Positions 24,347-32,050 of a DNA stretch of 64,000 nucleotides are shown here, piece after piece; the first letter of the stretch is position 1, and the number at the start of each line of letters is the position of its first letter. The stretch comes from Mesorhizobium sp. ES1-1. Its GTDB lineage: Bacteria; Pseudomonadota; Alphaproteobacteria; Rhizobiales; Rhizobiaceae. Below the pieces are notes generated by a model, which had not been told where the DNA came from, did not search any database, and saw only the letters and a list, made by a program, of their open reading frames with translations. The position numbers were made by a program, and so were the translations under genes. The stretch spans positions 62,001 through 126,000 of the forward strand of contig NZ_JAIUGX010000012.1 of the NCBI RefSeq assembly GCF_020164785.1, given 5' to 3'.

Positions 24347-24841
24347 CTAGCGAAGATCGCGGCGCATGACAAGCGCGCCGGTCGGTCCGTGCTCGGGCGA
24401 TCTGTAGTAATTCGGCCGCTTGCCCACCTCACGAAAGCCAAGCCGCCTGTAAAGCGCGATCGCAGCGGCGTTGGTCTCGTCAACCTCGAGGAACAGCGCC
24501 TCGGCGCGTTGCGCGTGCAGTTCGCGCAGCACCGCGTCCATCAGTTGCCAGCCCAGCCCCTGCCGGCGATGCGACCGCGCGACCGCGACGGTGAGGATTT
24601 CGCCCTCGCCGGCCGCGAGCCTTGCCAGCACGAAGCCGACAGGCGGCTTGGCGCCCTGCCCGGTTTCACGCGCTGCATAGCCGAACACGGTGCCCTGTTC
24701 GAGCAAGGCGGCGAATTCTCCGTCGCTCCAGGGGCGGACGAAATCCTCACTATGCAGCAGCGAGACCGCCTCGCTGTCGGCGATCTTCAACGGCTGCAGC
24801 GCGTAGTCCCGGCGGCGACCATGGAGGAAAGGAATGCGCAT
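24347..24841 (-). CDS. rimI: Ribosomal-protein-alanine N-acetyltransferase RimI
   Basis: 164 residues. A GNAT acetyltransferase; the acetyl-CoA loop reads RSHRRQGLGWQLM and the C-terminal strand LFLEVDETNAAAIALYRRLGFREVGKRPNYY matches RimI closely. It acetylates the N-terminal alanine of S18. Its ATG shares one base with the tsaB stop (TAATG), the usual tsaB-rimI coupling. Confidence 0.9.
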   Translation of the reverse strand: MRIPFLHGRRRDYALQPLKIADSEAVSLLHSEDFVRPWSDGEFAALLEQGTVFGYAARETGQGAKPPVGFVLARLAAGEGEILTVAVARSHRRQGLGWQLMDAVLRELHAQRAEALFLEVDETNAAAIALYRRLGFREVGKRPNYYRSPEHGPTGALVMRRDLR

Positions 24842-25518
24842 TAACTCCGTTGCCTCGACAAAATGAATCCGGCCTGGGGCTTTGCGTCGGCGCCGCGCAG
24901 ATAGAGCGGCTTCGGCCTCTCGCCGGCGCCTTTGGCGGCGGCGCGACGGGCGTAGGTCGCGATATCAGCGGTCGGTGTCCGAGGACCGACATCAAAACCA
25001 ACTCCGGTCGATGCAGCGATTTGCGCGGCGGCGGTGCCGGCCAGCACCACGGAATGCTTCGTCGCCATGGCGACCGCCTCAGGCAGTGCGATCACTGATG
25101 GACCGCAAGTCAGGTCTGACTTTTCGTTGTACAGAGCGGCGTGGATTTCCTCTCGTCCGGCATCGAGCGCGACGAGCACGGCGCGGCCCGGAAATGCCGA
25201 TGCCGCATCCGCGGCCAGCGCCTCGAGCGTCGTCACGCCGATGGCCGGGATGTTCAGAGCCAGCGCCAGCCCGCGCGCCGTCGAGACCCCGACGCGCAGG
25301 CCGGTAAACGACCCAGGGCCGACGGAGACGGCGATGGCGTCGAGACCGGCATAGTCCATTGCCGCCTCCTTCAGCGCTTCGGCAATGACAGCCATCAGGT
25401 GTTCGGCATGGCCCTTGCCGAGATCGAGCACCGAGCGGCCGAGCTCCCGATTCGCCGCTGCGTCATAGACGCAGGCGGCGCATAGATTGGCGGCACAGTC
25501 TATGGCAAGCAATTTCAT
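24841..25518 (-). CDS. tsaB: tRNA threonylcarbamoyladenosine biosynthesis protein TsaB
   Basis: 225 residues. TsaB is the non-catalytic ASKHA-fold partner of TsaD in making t6A37. The family marks MKLLAIDCA, GKGHAEHLM and VSVGPGSFTGLRVGVSTARGLA are all present. It is the first gene of the minus-strand run that ends at trmB; 109 bases without a gene separate it from the DUF1513 gene upstream. Confidence 0.93.
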   Translation of the reverse strand: MKLLAIDCAANLCAACVYDAAANRELGRSVLDLGKGHAEHLMAVIAEALKEAAMDYAGLDAIAVSVGPGSFTGLRVGVSTARGLALALNIPAIGVTTLEALAADAASAFPGRAVLVALDAGREEIHAALYNEKSDLTCGPSVIALPEAVAMATKHSVVLAGTAAAQIAASTGVGFDVGPRTPTADIATYARRAAAKGAGERPKPLYLRGADAKPQAGFILSRQRS

Positions 25519-25627
25519 GAAGTGCCCAGTTCAAGAACCACGCTTCCTCTGCCCGCCATGGCGTGCCATCGCAAGAGGATAGTGCACAATTGTTAAGCGG
25601 CTTGGTTTCAGCCGGGCGGACAGCGGC

Positions 25628-26740
25628 CTAGGCGGCCGGCTCGATGCGCAGCATGTGGTTGTCCCACACATAGTCCGGTTCGGATCGCGTCATACCGCTT
25701 CTCTCGACGATCTCGCCGGCGCCGGTAGTGGCCATGAAGCCGGTTCTGTCTGGCGCAAGGCCGCAGACTTCGACCAGCGCGCGGTTTGAAACGGCGCGTC
25801 CGCTCGCCGCATCGAAGACAACGAGCGAATTGCCTTCCGGCGAGGAGACCGCCACGGTGCCGGCGGCAGGATTGGCGGAGACCGAGCCGATATAGTTGCG
25901 CAGGGCGGAAAGAATTTCCGACGGCATGTCCAGCAGTTGTAATTCCTTGCCGCGCGCGGCGCGGCCGACCAGCAACGGGCTGTCGGTTCCCGGTCCCCGG
26001 TACTGGCAACCGAACCAGACGGTGCCGGACCGGTCGGTATCCATGTGGCGGATGGACAATTGGTGCAGGGCCGACGGCAGTTCGTGCTTCTCGATCAGGT
26101 CGCCGGTGACTCGGTCGATCAGCACGTAAGACGGCTTCATGGTAGCGATGTTCAGTTCGGCGCGACCATAGTCCGGATGGGTCTCGATGCCGCCATTGGC
26201 AACGGCGATTGTCCTGCCGTCACCAAGCAGAAGCAATTCATGCGGCCCCATGCCGTAGGTCGGGAATTCGCCGACGCGGCTGAACTTCGCCCGCGCATCA
26301 TAGATTCCGACTACGCCGGCCGCGTTGTCGAAATCATTTTCGGTGGCGTAGAGCAAGGCGCCATCGGGGGAGAAAACGCCATGGCCGAAGAAATGGCGAC
26401 CGCTGATGCTGGCGATGGTGAGCGGCGCGGCGCGGCCGGTGTGATCGAAAACCACGGCGAAAGTGCCAGGCTGGCGGGCAAACACAACAGACCGCTTCGA
26501 TATGGGATCGAAGGTGACGTCGTGGCCCCGATCTGGCAGGTCGATCGCATGCAAGACCTTGCCGGCCTCGGACAGGACCGCGGCGCCGAAACTGCCGTCG
26601 CGCTTGACGAAAGCGGTGGCGAAGATGGCATCCGCCGCGAGCGTGGCTGCCCACGCCGTCGGTGTCATGGCCGAAGCGAGCCCGATGCCCGCCGCCTTGA
26701 GGAAATCGCGGCGATCTATCAGGGACGTTTTCAAGATCAA
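25628..26740 (-). CDS. DUF1513 protein, Tat-exported, iron-cluster associated
   Basis: About 370 residues. The N-terminus DRRDFLKAAGIGLA is a twin-arginine signal, so the protein is exported folded, to the periplasm. The rest consists of repeated WD-like strands (GHDVTFDP, GHGVFSPDG, HQLSIRHMD) suggesting a beta-propeller. DUF1513 proteins accompany imelysin and di-heme oxidoreductase genes in many Proteobacteria, hence a role in periplasmic iron handling; the activity is unknown. The start is probably TTG 26740, overlapping the TGA of the upstream imelysin gene by three bases (TTGA). It is the last gene of the cluster. Confidence 0.78.
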   Translation of the reverse strand: MILKTSLIDRRDFLKAAGIGLASAMTPTAWAATLAADAIFATAFVKRDGSFGAAVLSEAGKVLHAIDLPDRGHDVTFDPISKRSVVFARQPGTFAVVFDHTGRAAPLTIASISGRHFFGHGVFSPDGALLYATENDFDNAAGVVGIYDARAKFSRVGEFPTYGMGPHELLLLGDGRTIAVANGGIETHPDYGRAELNIATMKPSYVLIDRVTGDLIEKHELPSALHQLSIRHMDTDRSGTVWFGCQYRGPGTDSPLLVGRAARGKELQLLDMPSEILSALRNYIGSVSANPAAGTVAVSSPEGNSLVVFDAASGRAVSNRALVEVCGLAPDRTGFMATTGAGEIVERSGMTRSEPDYVWDNHMLRIEPAA

Positions 26741-27816
26741 TCCCCGTCCAGCGACGAGAAGCCGGCGGTCAGGCCGAATTCGGCGGTCAGCCTGGTGCCG
26801 ATCAGGGTCGACAGGCTAGAGGTGATCAGCGCGAAATGGTCGAGCGTGTCGCGCAGTCTCGGGTCGCTGAGCGTCTTGTCGATCGGACCCTGAACAGACT
26901 TCGCGGTTGTGACGCCGTTGACCAGCTGGATATGGATCGATTCCGCCATCCAGCGTGCGTCGGAGGGCAGCGCATCGCCAAGCTTCGAGGCCTGGAAGAG
27001 GTCGTCCATTCCCGACAGATTTCCGGCCAGCGACCTGGTGGTGTTGCGCGAGCGCCAGTAAATCGCCTGTTTCGGCCTGTCGGCATCCGGCCTGCCGCCG
27101 AAGAACGCTTTCAGGCGCACGTCGCGAACCATTTCGAGCTCATTGATGAAGACGCCGACCAGTTCGGTCACCGCTTCATTGCCGTCGCGGTAGAGCGCGT
27201 TTTGCGGCCCCGGATTGGCCCACAGAGCGGCAAACCCGTCCGGCTTGTTCCAGGCGTCGCTCACCTCGTCGGCCATGGTTTCGATGTTGCCTGCGATCGC
27301 GGCGCCGTAGGCGCAGCGGTAGGGATCGTCCCTTCCCGCCAATGTATCGGCGCCGTCGCCGTAAAGCACGAACTCGAGCGCGCCGAGCCCCTGCATGCCG
27401 ACACTCTTGCCGGCGAGCCGCTGCGGATCGGTGGCGGTCGGGTCCTTGTCCGCCATGGCCGCCTGCACCTGTCTCAGGCCGATGCTCTTGCGGTCGGGCC
27501 AGAAGAGCATGCGTTCCAGCCGGTTGTTCTCCTTGATCGGCCCGAAGGTGATGATTTCGGCCGATGACCAGGCATAGACAGTGGCGTCGAACGCCTTGCG
27601 TGCCACGTCGAGCTCCGCTTGTGAAGGCGAGGCGCAGAGCTTGCGCATCGAACCGGTCAAATTCCGGGCGTGATCATGCAGGCTGGCATAGGCCGGGCGG
27701 ACAAAGCCATCGATCGACCGCTGGATGATTTCGGAAGCCTTCACCGCTGCACTGGCCGGGAAGACGCCCAGCAAGGCCAAGGGAAAAACCAGGAGCAGCA
27801 CGAAACGCTTGAGCAT
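26737..27816 (-). CDS. Imelysin-family protein (second of two), periplasmic
   Basis: About 359 residues. A Sec signal peptide (MLKRFVLLLVFPLALLGVFPASA) exports it. The body is the all-helical imelysin fold also found in EfeO, IrpA and algal p7-type iron-binding proteins. The family motif GxHxxE reads GLGALEF here, so the histidine is missing. ATG 27816 shares one base with the stop of the di-heme gene (TGATG). Its task is inferred from the cluster: iron binding or delivery in the periplasm. Confidence 0.85.
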   Translation of the reverse strand: MLKRFVLLLVFPLALLGVFPASAAVKASEIIQRSIDGFVRPAYASLHDHARNLTGSMRKLCASPSQAELDVARKAFDATVYAWSSAEIITFGPIKENNRLERMLFWPDRKSIGLRQVQAAMADKDPTATDPQRLAGKSVGMQGLGALEFVLYGDGADTLAGRDDPYRCAYGAAIAGNIETMADEVSDAWNKPDGFAALWANPGPQNALYRDGNEAVTELVGVFINELEMVRDVRLKAFFGGRPDADRPKQAIYWRSRNTTRSLAGNLSGMDDLFQASKLGDALPSDARWMAESIHIQLVNGVTTAKSVQGPIDKTLSDPRLRDTLDHFALITSSLSTLIGTRLTAEFGLTAGFSSLDGD

Positions 27817-29417
27817 CAAAGGGACTCCAGGAATTTGATCAGCGCATCGCGATCAGCCGCGTCGGCGCCTGCGAAACCATCGCGTGCCTTGCGTGCCTCG
27901 CCATCATGCCACAGGATGGCCTCGGTCAAGCTGCGGGCGCGGCCGTCATGCAGGAAAAATTCATTGCCGTTGACAGTCGCGGTGAGACCTACGCCCCAGA
28001 GCGGCGGGGTGCGCCACTCACTGCCCGTCCCGTCGCCGACGGCCTGACCGTCCGCCAGACCGGGTCCCATGTCGTGCAGCAGGAAGTCGGAATAGGGCCA
28101 GATTAATTGGAAGGCCTGCGCCTTGTCGGGCGTATCGCGCCTGGTGACGAATTTGGGCGTGTGGCAGGACACGCAGCCGATCTCGTAGAAGATCTTCTTG
28201 CCGGCGAGAACCTGCCGTGCGTCGATATCGCGACGCGCCGGTACGGCCAGGTTTCGTGAGTAGAAAGTGACGAGATCCATCACCGGCGCCGGAGCCTCGG
28301 CAGGGCCGAGGCGCTCCTGAGCGCCGTTCGGCATTGCGAGGCACTTCACTTCCGCGGCTGTGCAATCGCCCCAGTGTTTCGGCTCTTCCGGCGTCGAGAT
28401 GCCGATGTCGCCGGCAAAGGCATCCGCCGCCTGCTGGCGAATCGACGCGGTCTGCGCCTTCCAGCCGAAACGGCCAATCGTCAACTCGCCGCCCGCGCCA
28501 TTACGAACGATGTTCGGCCTTCCGGAAATGCCATCACGGTTCCGGTCATCGGGATCGGCAAGGGCGAGAATATCCGCCGGCGCAATCTGCTCGATCAGGC
28601 CAAGGCCGATCATCGGCGGTGTCAGGCGTGGCGACAGCGTGGTGCGCGGATCAAGCGGCCCATAGGCGAGATCGATGGCCGAGTAGGTAGGTTTGCGCAG
28701 CTCGACCACTGCGCCGTCCGCCAGCGTCACCTTCCGTTCCTGGTAATCGACATGCATCCTGCCCTCGCCTCGCAGGCCGGGCACGGCCAGTTCCTGCAAT
28801 TGCGTGCCGTAGACCGGGTCGGGGAAGTTTAGCGCGCGCTTGTCGGCGATCTCCGCACGTTCTTCATCGTCGCTGGCCTCGCGCGCCAGTCGCAAGAACA
28901 TGGAGGTGGTGCCGGCGTCGCCCTGTGGAGGACGCCCGCGGCCATCCTTAAGGTGACAGTTCTGGCAGGCGCGCTCATTGAACAGCGGTCCGAGCCCGTC
29001 GGAGGCCTGCGTCGAAGACGGCGAGGACACCCAGTTCTTGCGGAAGAGCGCATTGCCGAGCTTGAAGGTGCTCTCCTCCTCGAAGCCGATATTGGCCGAG
29101 GATTGCGAGAAGGAGTCACGGCTGACGTCCTTTCGCGACGTGCCGGCGCCGCCCTGCATCAGCTCGAACTGTTCGGGCTTTGCAAAATCCGATGTCGGCC
29201 TGGTGATGGCGTTGACGCGCGCCTGGTCTTTCGCAGACAGGTCGGTGCGCGCGGTCGCAAGGACGGAGGGCTGGAGATCACCCGCGATAGCGGATGACGT
29301 GAGCGCCAACAAGAGGAAGACACCGCGCGGGCGTACCGATCCGGCGAGCGTTTTGCGAAGGGGCGGCAAGCCATCGGCTCGCCGCGTGCGGCGCATGAAT
29401 TCTAGCAGGCGCCGCAT
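27816..29417 (-). CDS. Di-heme oxidoreductase family protein, periplasmic c-type
   Basis: 533 residues. A signal or membrane segment at about 31-45 (GVFLLLALTSSAIAG) follows a basic stretch. Two CxxCH heme c sites are visible: CQNCH in NERACQNCHLKDGRG and CVSCH in GCVSCHTPKF. The family (sometimes called thiol oxidoreductase-like) is related to MauG/cytochrome c peroxidases and typically sits with imelysin genes; in this setting it may oxidise ferrous iron. The start is uncertain: ATG 29417 or ATG 29396, neither with a good Shine-Dalgarno. It begins 12 bases after bfr. Confidence 0.85.
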   Translation of the reverse strand: MRRLLEFMRRTRRADGLPPLRKTLAGSVRPRGVFLLLALTSSAIAGDLQPSVLATARTDLSAKDQARVNAITRPTSDFAKPEQFELMQGGAGTSRKDVSRDSFSQSSANIGFEEESTFKLGNALFRKNWVSSPSSTQASDGLGPLFNERACQNCHLKDGRGRPPQGDAGTTSMFLRLAREASDDEERAEIADKRALNFPDPVYGTQLQELAVPGLRGEGRMHVDYQERKVTLADGAVVELRKPTYSAIDLAYGPLDPRTTLSPRLTPPMIGLGLIEQIAPADILALADPDDRNRDGISGRPNIVRNGAGGELTIGRFGWKAQTASIRQQAADAFAGDIGISTPEEPKHWGDCTAAEVKCLAMPNGAQERLGPAEAPAPVMDLVTFYSRNLAVPARRDIDARQVLAGKKIFYEIGCVSCHTPKFVTRRDTPDKAQAFQLIWPYSDFLLHDMGPGLADGQAVGDGTGSEWRTPPLWGVGLTATVNGNEFFLHDGRARSLTEAILWHDGEARKARDGFAGADAADRDALIKFLESL

Positions 29418-29429
29418 TCCCGCATGCCC

Positions 29430-29915
29430 TTACTCCGCTTCGTCCGCCGATGCGGCGTTGAGCAGGCCGTATTTTTCCTCGCCGATCGAGGCAAGCAGGT
29501 CGAGCTGCGTCTCCAAGAAGTCGATGTGCCCTTCCTCGTCGGCCAGCAATTCCTCGAACAGCTTCATCGTCACGTAGTCGCCGGCCTCGTTGCAGATCTC
29601 GCGCGAACGCTTGTAGGCGGTACGCGCGTCATATTCCCCGGCCAGATCGGATTCGAGAACTTCCTTGACGTTCTGGCCGATGCGCAGCGGCGCCAGGGAT
29701 TGCAGGTTCGGATGGCCTTCCAGGAAGATGATGCGAGCCACGAGCCGGTCGGCATGGTGCATCTCCTCGATCGATTCAGCCCGCTCCTTCTTTGCCAGCT
29801 TGGCGTATCCCCAGTCCTCAAGCAGGCGGAAATGCACCCAATACTGATTGACCGCACCGAGCTCCAGAAAAAGAGCCTCATTAAGCCGCTCTATGATCCG
29901 CGCATCGCCCTTCAT
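29430..29915 (-). CDS. bfr: Bacterioferritin
   Basis: 161 residues, the standard length. Bfr forms a 24-mer shell storing ferric iron in the cytoplasm. Ferroxidase ligands E18, E51 and H54 are present, as is M52, the axial heme ligand, in [10 protein letters not shown]; later E94/E127/H130 equivalents lie in ESDLAGEY and [14 protein letters not shown] 29915 with GGGAG upstream is clear. Its first 35 bases overlap bfd, and it continues into the di-heme gene after 12 bases. Confidence 0.96.
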   Translation of the reverse strand: MKGDARIIERLNEALFLELGAVNQYWVHFRLLEDWGYAKLAKKERAESIEEMHHADRLVARIIFLEGHPNLQSLAPLRIGQNVKEVLESDLAGEYDARTAYKRSREICNEAGDYVTMKLFEELLADEEGHIDFLETQLDLLASIGEEKYGLLNAASADEAE

Positions 29916-30192
29916 GATGTTTGCTCCCGTATTGGCCGCGCAGGCTCCTGACACGATCCAGGTGTGAAACGATATCCACGCCGCTGGTCTGCGAGCGGGC
30001 GTGATAATTTTCGGTGACCCGAATGATCGTTTCGACCACATTTGGGAAGCAGCCGCAACAGCGGCCCCGCTTTTGCATCGTGTGGTAGACTTTTGCCGGC
30101 ACGATGAGTTGCCAGGGGTCCTTGTCCAGCAGATCTATGATGGTCTGCTCGACCTCCTTCTCGGTTATGATGTTGCAATGGCAGATCAGCAT
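29881..30192 (-). CDS. bfd: Bacterioferritin-associated ferredoxin (BFD-like [2Fe-2S])
   Basis: About 103 residues. Bfd reduces the ferric core of Bfr to mobilise iron. The cluster ligands appear as C4, C6 (LICHCN) and C45/C48 (RCCGCFPN). The fold is complete by about residue 70; the remaining 30 residues ([19 protein letters not shown]...) extend across the bfr start in another frame, giving a 35-base overlap and probable translational coupling. I took ATG 30192 (MLICHC), since family members begin here. Confidence 0.88.
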   Translation of the reverse strand: MLICHCNIITEKEVEQTIIDLLDKDPWQLIVPAKVYHTMQKRGRCCGCFPNVVETIIRVTENYHARSQTSGVDIVSHLDRVRSLRGQYGSKHHEGRCADHRAA

Positions 30193-30319
30193 CTTGGTGC
30201 CCGGCTGGCTGACGGCGCCTCTCACGCCGTGTGGCTTGTTCCTTCCTGGAGCCCATTTGAAACCGAGTCATACGGCTCCAGATCGGGCTCCAGCGTTATG
30301 ACTTACCGAAGCCTATGAT

Positions 30320-30337
30320 TTTCAGTTTTCACTGAAA
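30320..30337 (-). terminator. GAAA-tetraloop hairpin over the first imelysin stop codon
   Basis: On the minus strand TTTCAGT and ACTGAAA (7 bp) enclose a GAAA loop, an unusually stable tetraloop class; the TGA stop of the imelysin gene begins at the end of the 5' arm and runs into the loop. There is no U-tract after it. It may mark a processing or stability element between this gene and bfd-bfr. Confidence 0.35.
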
Positions 30338-31618
30338 GACCTTGTCCGGCGCGTCGAGGCTGTCGGACCCCTCGAAGGCGATGGCGTTGAGCTTCAGGGA
30401 GCCGACGGCACGTTCGATCGATTTGGTCTGGTCTATCAGCGCGTCGATCGCTGCCTGCACGGTAGCGTTGCCCTCGGCATTGCCTTCCGCGATCTGCTGG
30501 TCGTAGGCCTCGCCGGCCTCGGCCCGGGCCTTGATGGCCTCCATCTTGGCGACGGTGACGTCGAGCTTGTCCGACAGTTCCTTGTCGATGGCCGGATCGG
30601 CCGCCTTCACCATATCGGCGACCGAGGGGCCGGAGACGACGGTGCCGTCGAGCCTTGTATAGCTGGCATGGTAGGCGGCGCGGATACCGACAGCGTCGTT
30701 GAGATGAGAATTGTAGGTGTTGTCGGAAAAGCAGTCATGCTCCTCTTCCGGGTCGTGCAGTAGCAGACCGAGCTTCATGCGCTCGCCGGCCAGTTCGCCG
30801 TAGGAGAGCGAGCCCATTCCGGTGAAGATCGTCGCGACGGCGGTGTTCGGCTCGCCCTCGAGGAGGGCCTTGCGCGCGGCGCCATCCTGCTTCCAATCGC
30901 CGACCATCTCCTGAAGGTCGGAGACCAGGAGATCGGTGGCCGACTTCAGATACTGAGCGCGGCGATCGCAATTCCCGCCGGTGCAGTTCTTAAAATCATA
31001 GTCCGTGTAGGGACGCTCGCCGGCACCGGGTCCGGTGCCATGCAGGTCCTGGCCCCAAAGCAGGAATTCGATGGCGTGATAGCCAGTGGCGACATTGGCC
31101 TCAATGCCGCCGGCCCCCTGCAGCGTGCCGGACAGGAAATCCGGCGTGAGGTTCGTCGCATCGACCTTCTTGCCGTTGATCTCGATCTCCTTGTTGGCGA
31201 TCACATTGGCCGTATAGAGCGCGTTGGCGTCCGATTCGGCGCCGTAGCTCTTGGCGACATAATCGATCAGGCCTTCATCGAGCGGCCAGGAGTTCACTTT
31301 CCCTTCCCAGTCGTCGACGATTTTGTTGCCGAACCGGTAGACCTCGGTCTGCTGGTAGGGAACGCGCGAGGCCTTCCAAGCGTCGCGGGCGGCAGCGAGC
31401 GTCTCGGCCGACGGGCTTGCCAGCAGGGCGTCGACAGCCTTGTCGAGCGCCTGAGCGGTGGTCAGCGAATCCTCGTATTTTGCCAGCGCGATATCGGAGT
31501 AGGTCGTGATGACCGCCTTGACATCGGTTTGCGCCTTTGCCGGCAGCACAAATATCGCTGCCGTCAGCAGCGCCGTGGCGCCGATCGCCGCAAGCCTGCC
31601 GCCATATCGTGCCGTCAT
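30329..31618 (-). CDS. Imelysin-family iron-regulated periplasmic protein, IrpA-like
   Basis: About 429 residues. The signal peptide (LAAIGATALLTAAIFVLPAKA) is followed by the imelysin fold with an intact GxHxxE motif in GYHAIEFLLWGQD. Cys residues occur in NCTGGNCDRRAQY and in HDCF, a possible disulfide or metal site. Proteins of this type are iron-repressed and linked to iron uptake. ATG 31618 has GGAG upstream; an upstream in-frame ATG at 31741 adds 41 residues without a signal-peptide look. The Irr box at 31873-31889 lies 255 bases upstream. Confidence 0.88.
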   Translation of the reverse strand: MTARYGGRLAAIGATALLTAAIFVLPAKAQTDVKAVITTYSDIALAKYEDSLTTAQALDKAVDALLASPSAETLAAARDAWKASRVPYQQTEVYRFGNKIVDDWEGKVNSWPLDEGLIDYVAKSYGAESDANALYTANVIANKEIEINGKKVDATNLTPDFLSGTLQGAGGIEANVATGYHAIEFLLWGQDLHGTGPGAGERPYTDYDFKNCTGGNCDRRAQYLKSATDLLVSDLQEMVGDWKQDGAARKALLEGEPNTAVATIFTGMGSLSYGELAGERMKLGLLLHDPEEEHDCFSDNTYNSHLNDAVGIRAAYHASYTRLDGTVVSGPSVADMVKAADPAIDKELSDKLDVTVAKMEAIKARAEAGEAYDQQIAEGNAEGNATVQAAIDALIDQTKSIERAVGSLKLNAIAFEGSDSLDAPDKVFQ

Positions 31619-31872
31619 TATCGCTCTCCAGTTCCTGGGAAATTCCATAAATGGCGCGCGCGCAAAACCGCGCCGGGCCGTGGGGGTGCCGTGAGGCGCA
31701 AGACGTGACGCGCTGTTGCGCGGTCCGCGGAAGAAAGACATCCAAATGCCTCCAATCGAAAGGGTTCAAGGCCCAACCATTAAAGGGATGCGCCGGGGCG
31801 CGAGCCCTCATAAAGCGGCGCGGCTTCACGAAGTCAACGAAAATCGGCAGGAAAAGCCAATTGAAACAATAG

Positions 31873-31889
31873 TTTAGAATTATTCTAAA
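31873..31889. promoter_or_regulatory. Irr box (iron control element, ICE) between divergent genes
   Basis: TTTAGAATTATTCTAAA is a perfect palindrome and matches every position of the ICE consensus TTTRGAAYNRTTCYAAA for the heme-dependent regulator Irr of Rhizobiales; with flanks the symmetry covers 21 bp (31871-31891). It fills the 18-base spacer of a candidate minus-strand promoter (TTACAG 31895-31890, TATTGT 31871-31866) and overlaps the -10 of a candidate plus-strand promoter (TTGAAA 31861-31866, TCTAAA 31884-31889). It could thus control both the imelysin gene and the FAD reductase. The rest of the 432-base gap (31619-32050) shows nothing else. Confidence 0.82.
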
Positions 31890-32050
31890 CTGTAACTATC
31901 AACTTTATGCATGCTTTGGCCAGCTGCGCTGCGGAACTGTGCAGTTGACAGGCGCCATTCCGGGTGCGACCCGCAAACGCATCGTGGCGGCGGCGTCAGA
32001 CAATCGCGGCGTGGCGAGCGCAGCTACGATCGAATCGGGATTTGAATGCG

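Noticed and set aside
30193-30328. RirA-type iron box (TGA-N9-TCA) or second Irr box before bfd
   Set aside because: The nearest candidates have wrong spacing (7 or 10) or several mismatches, so no iron box is claimed here.
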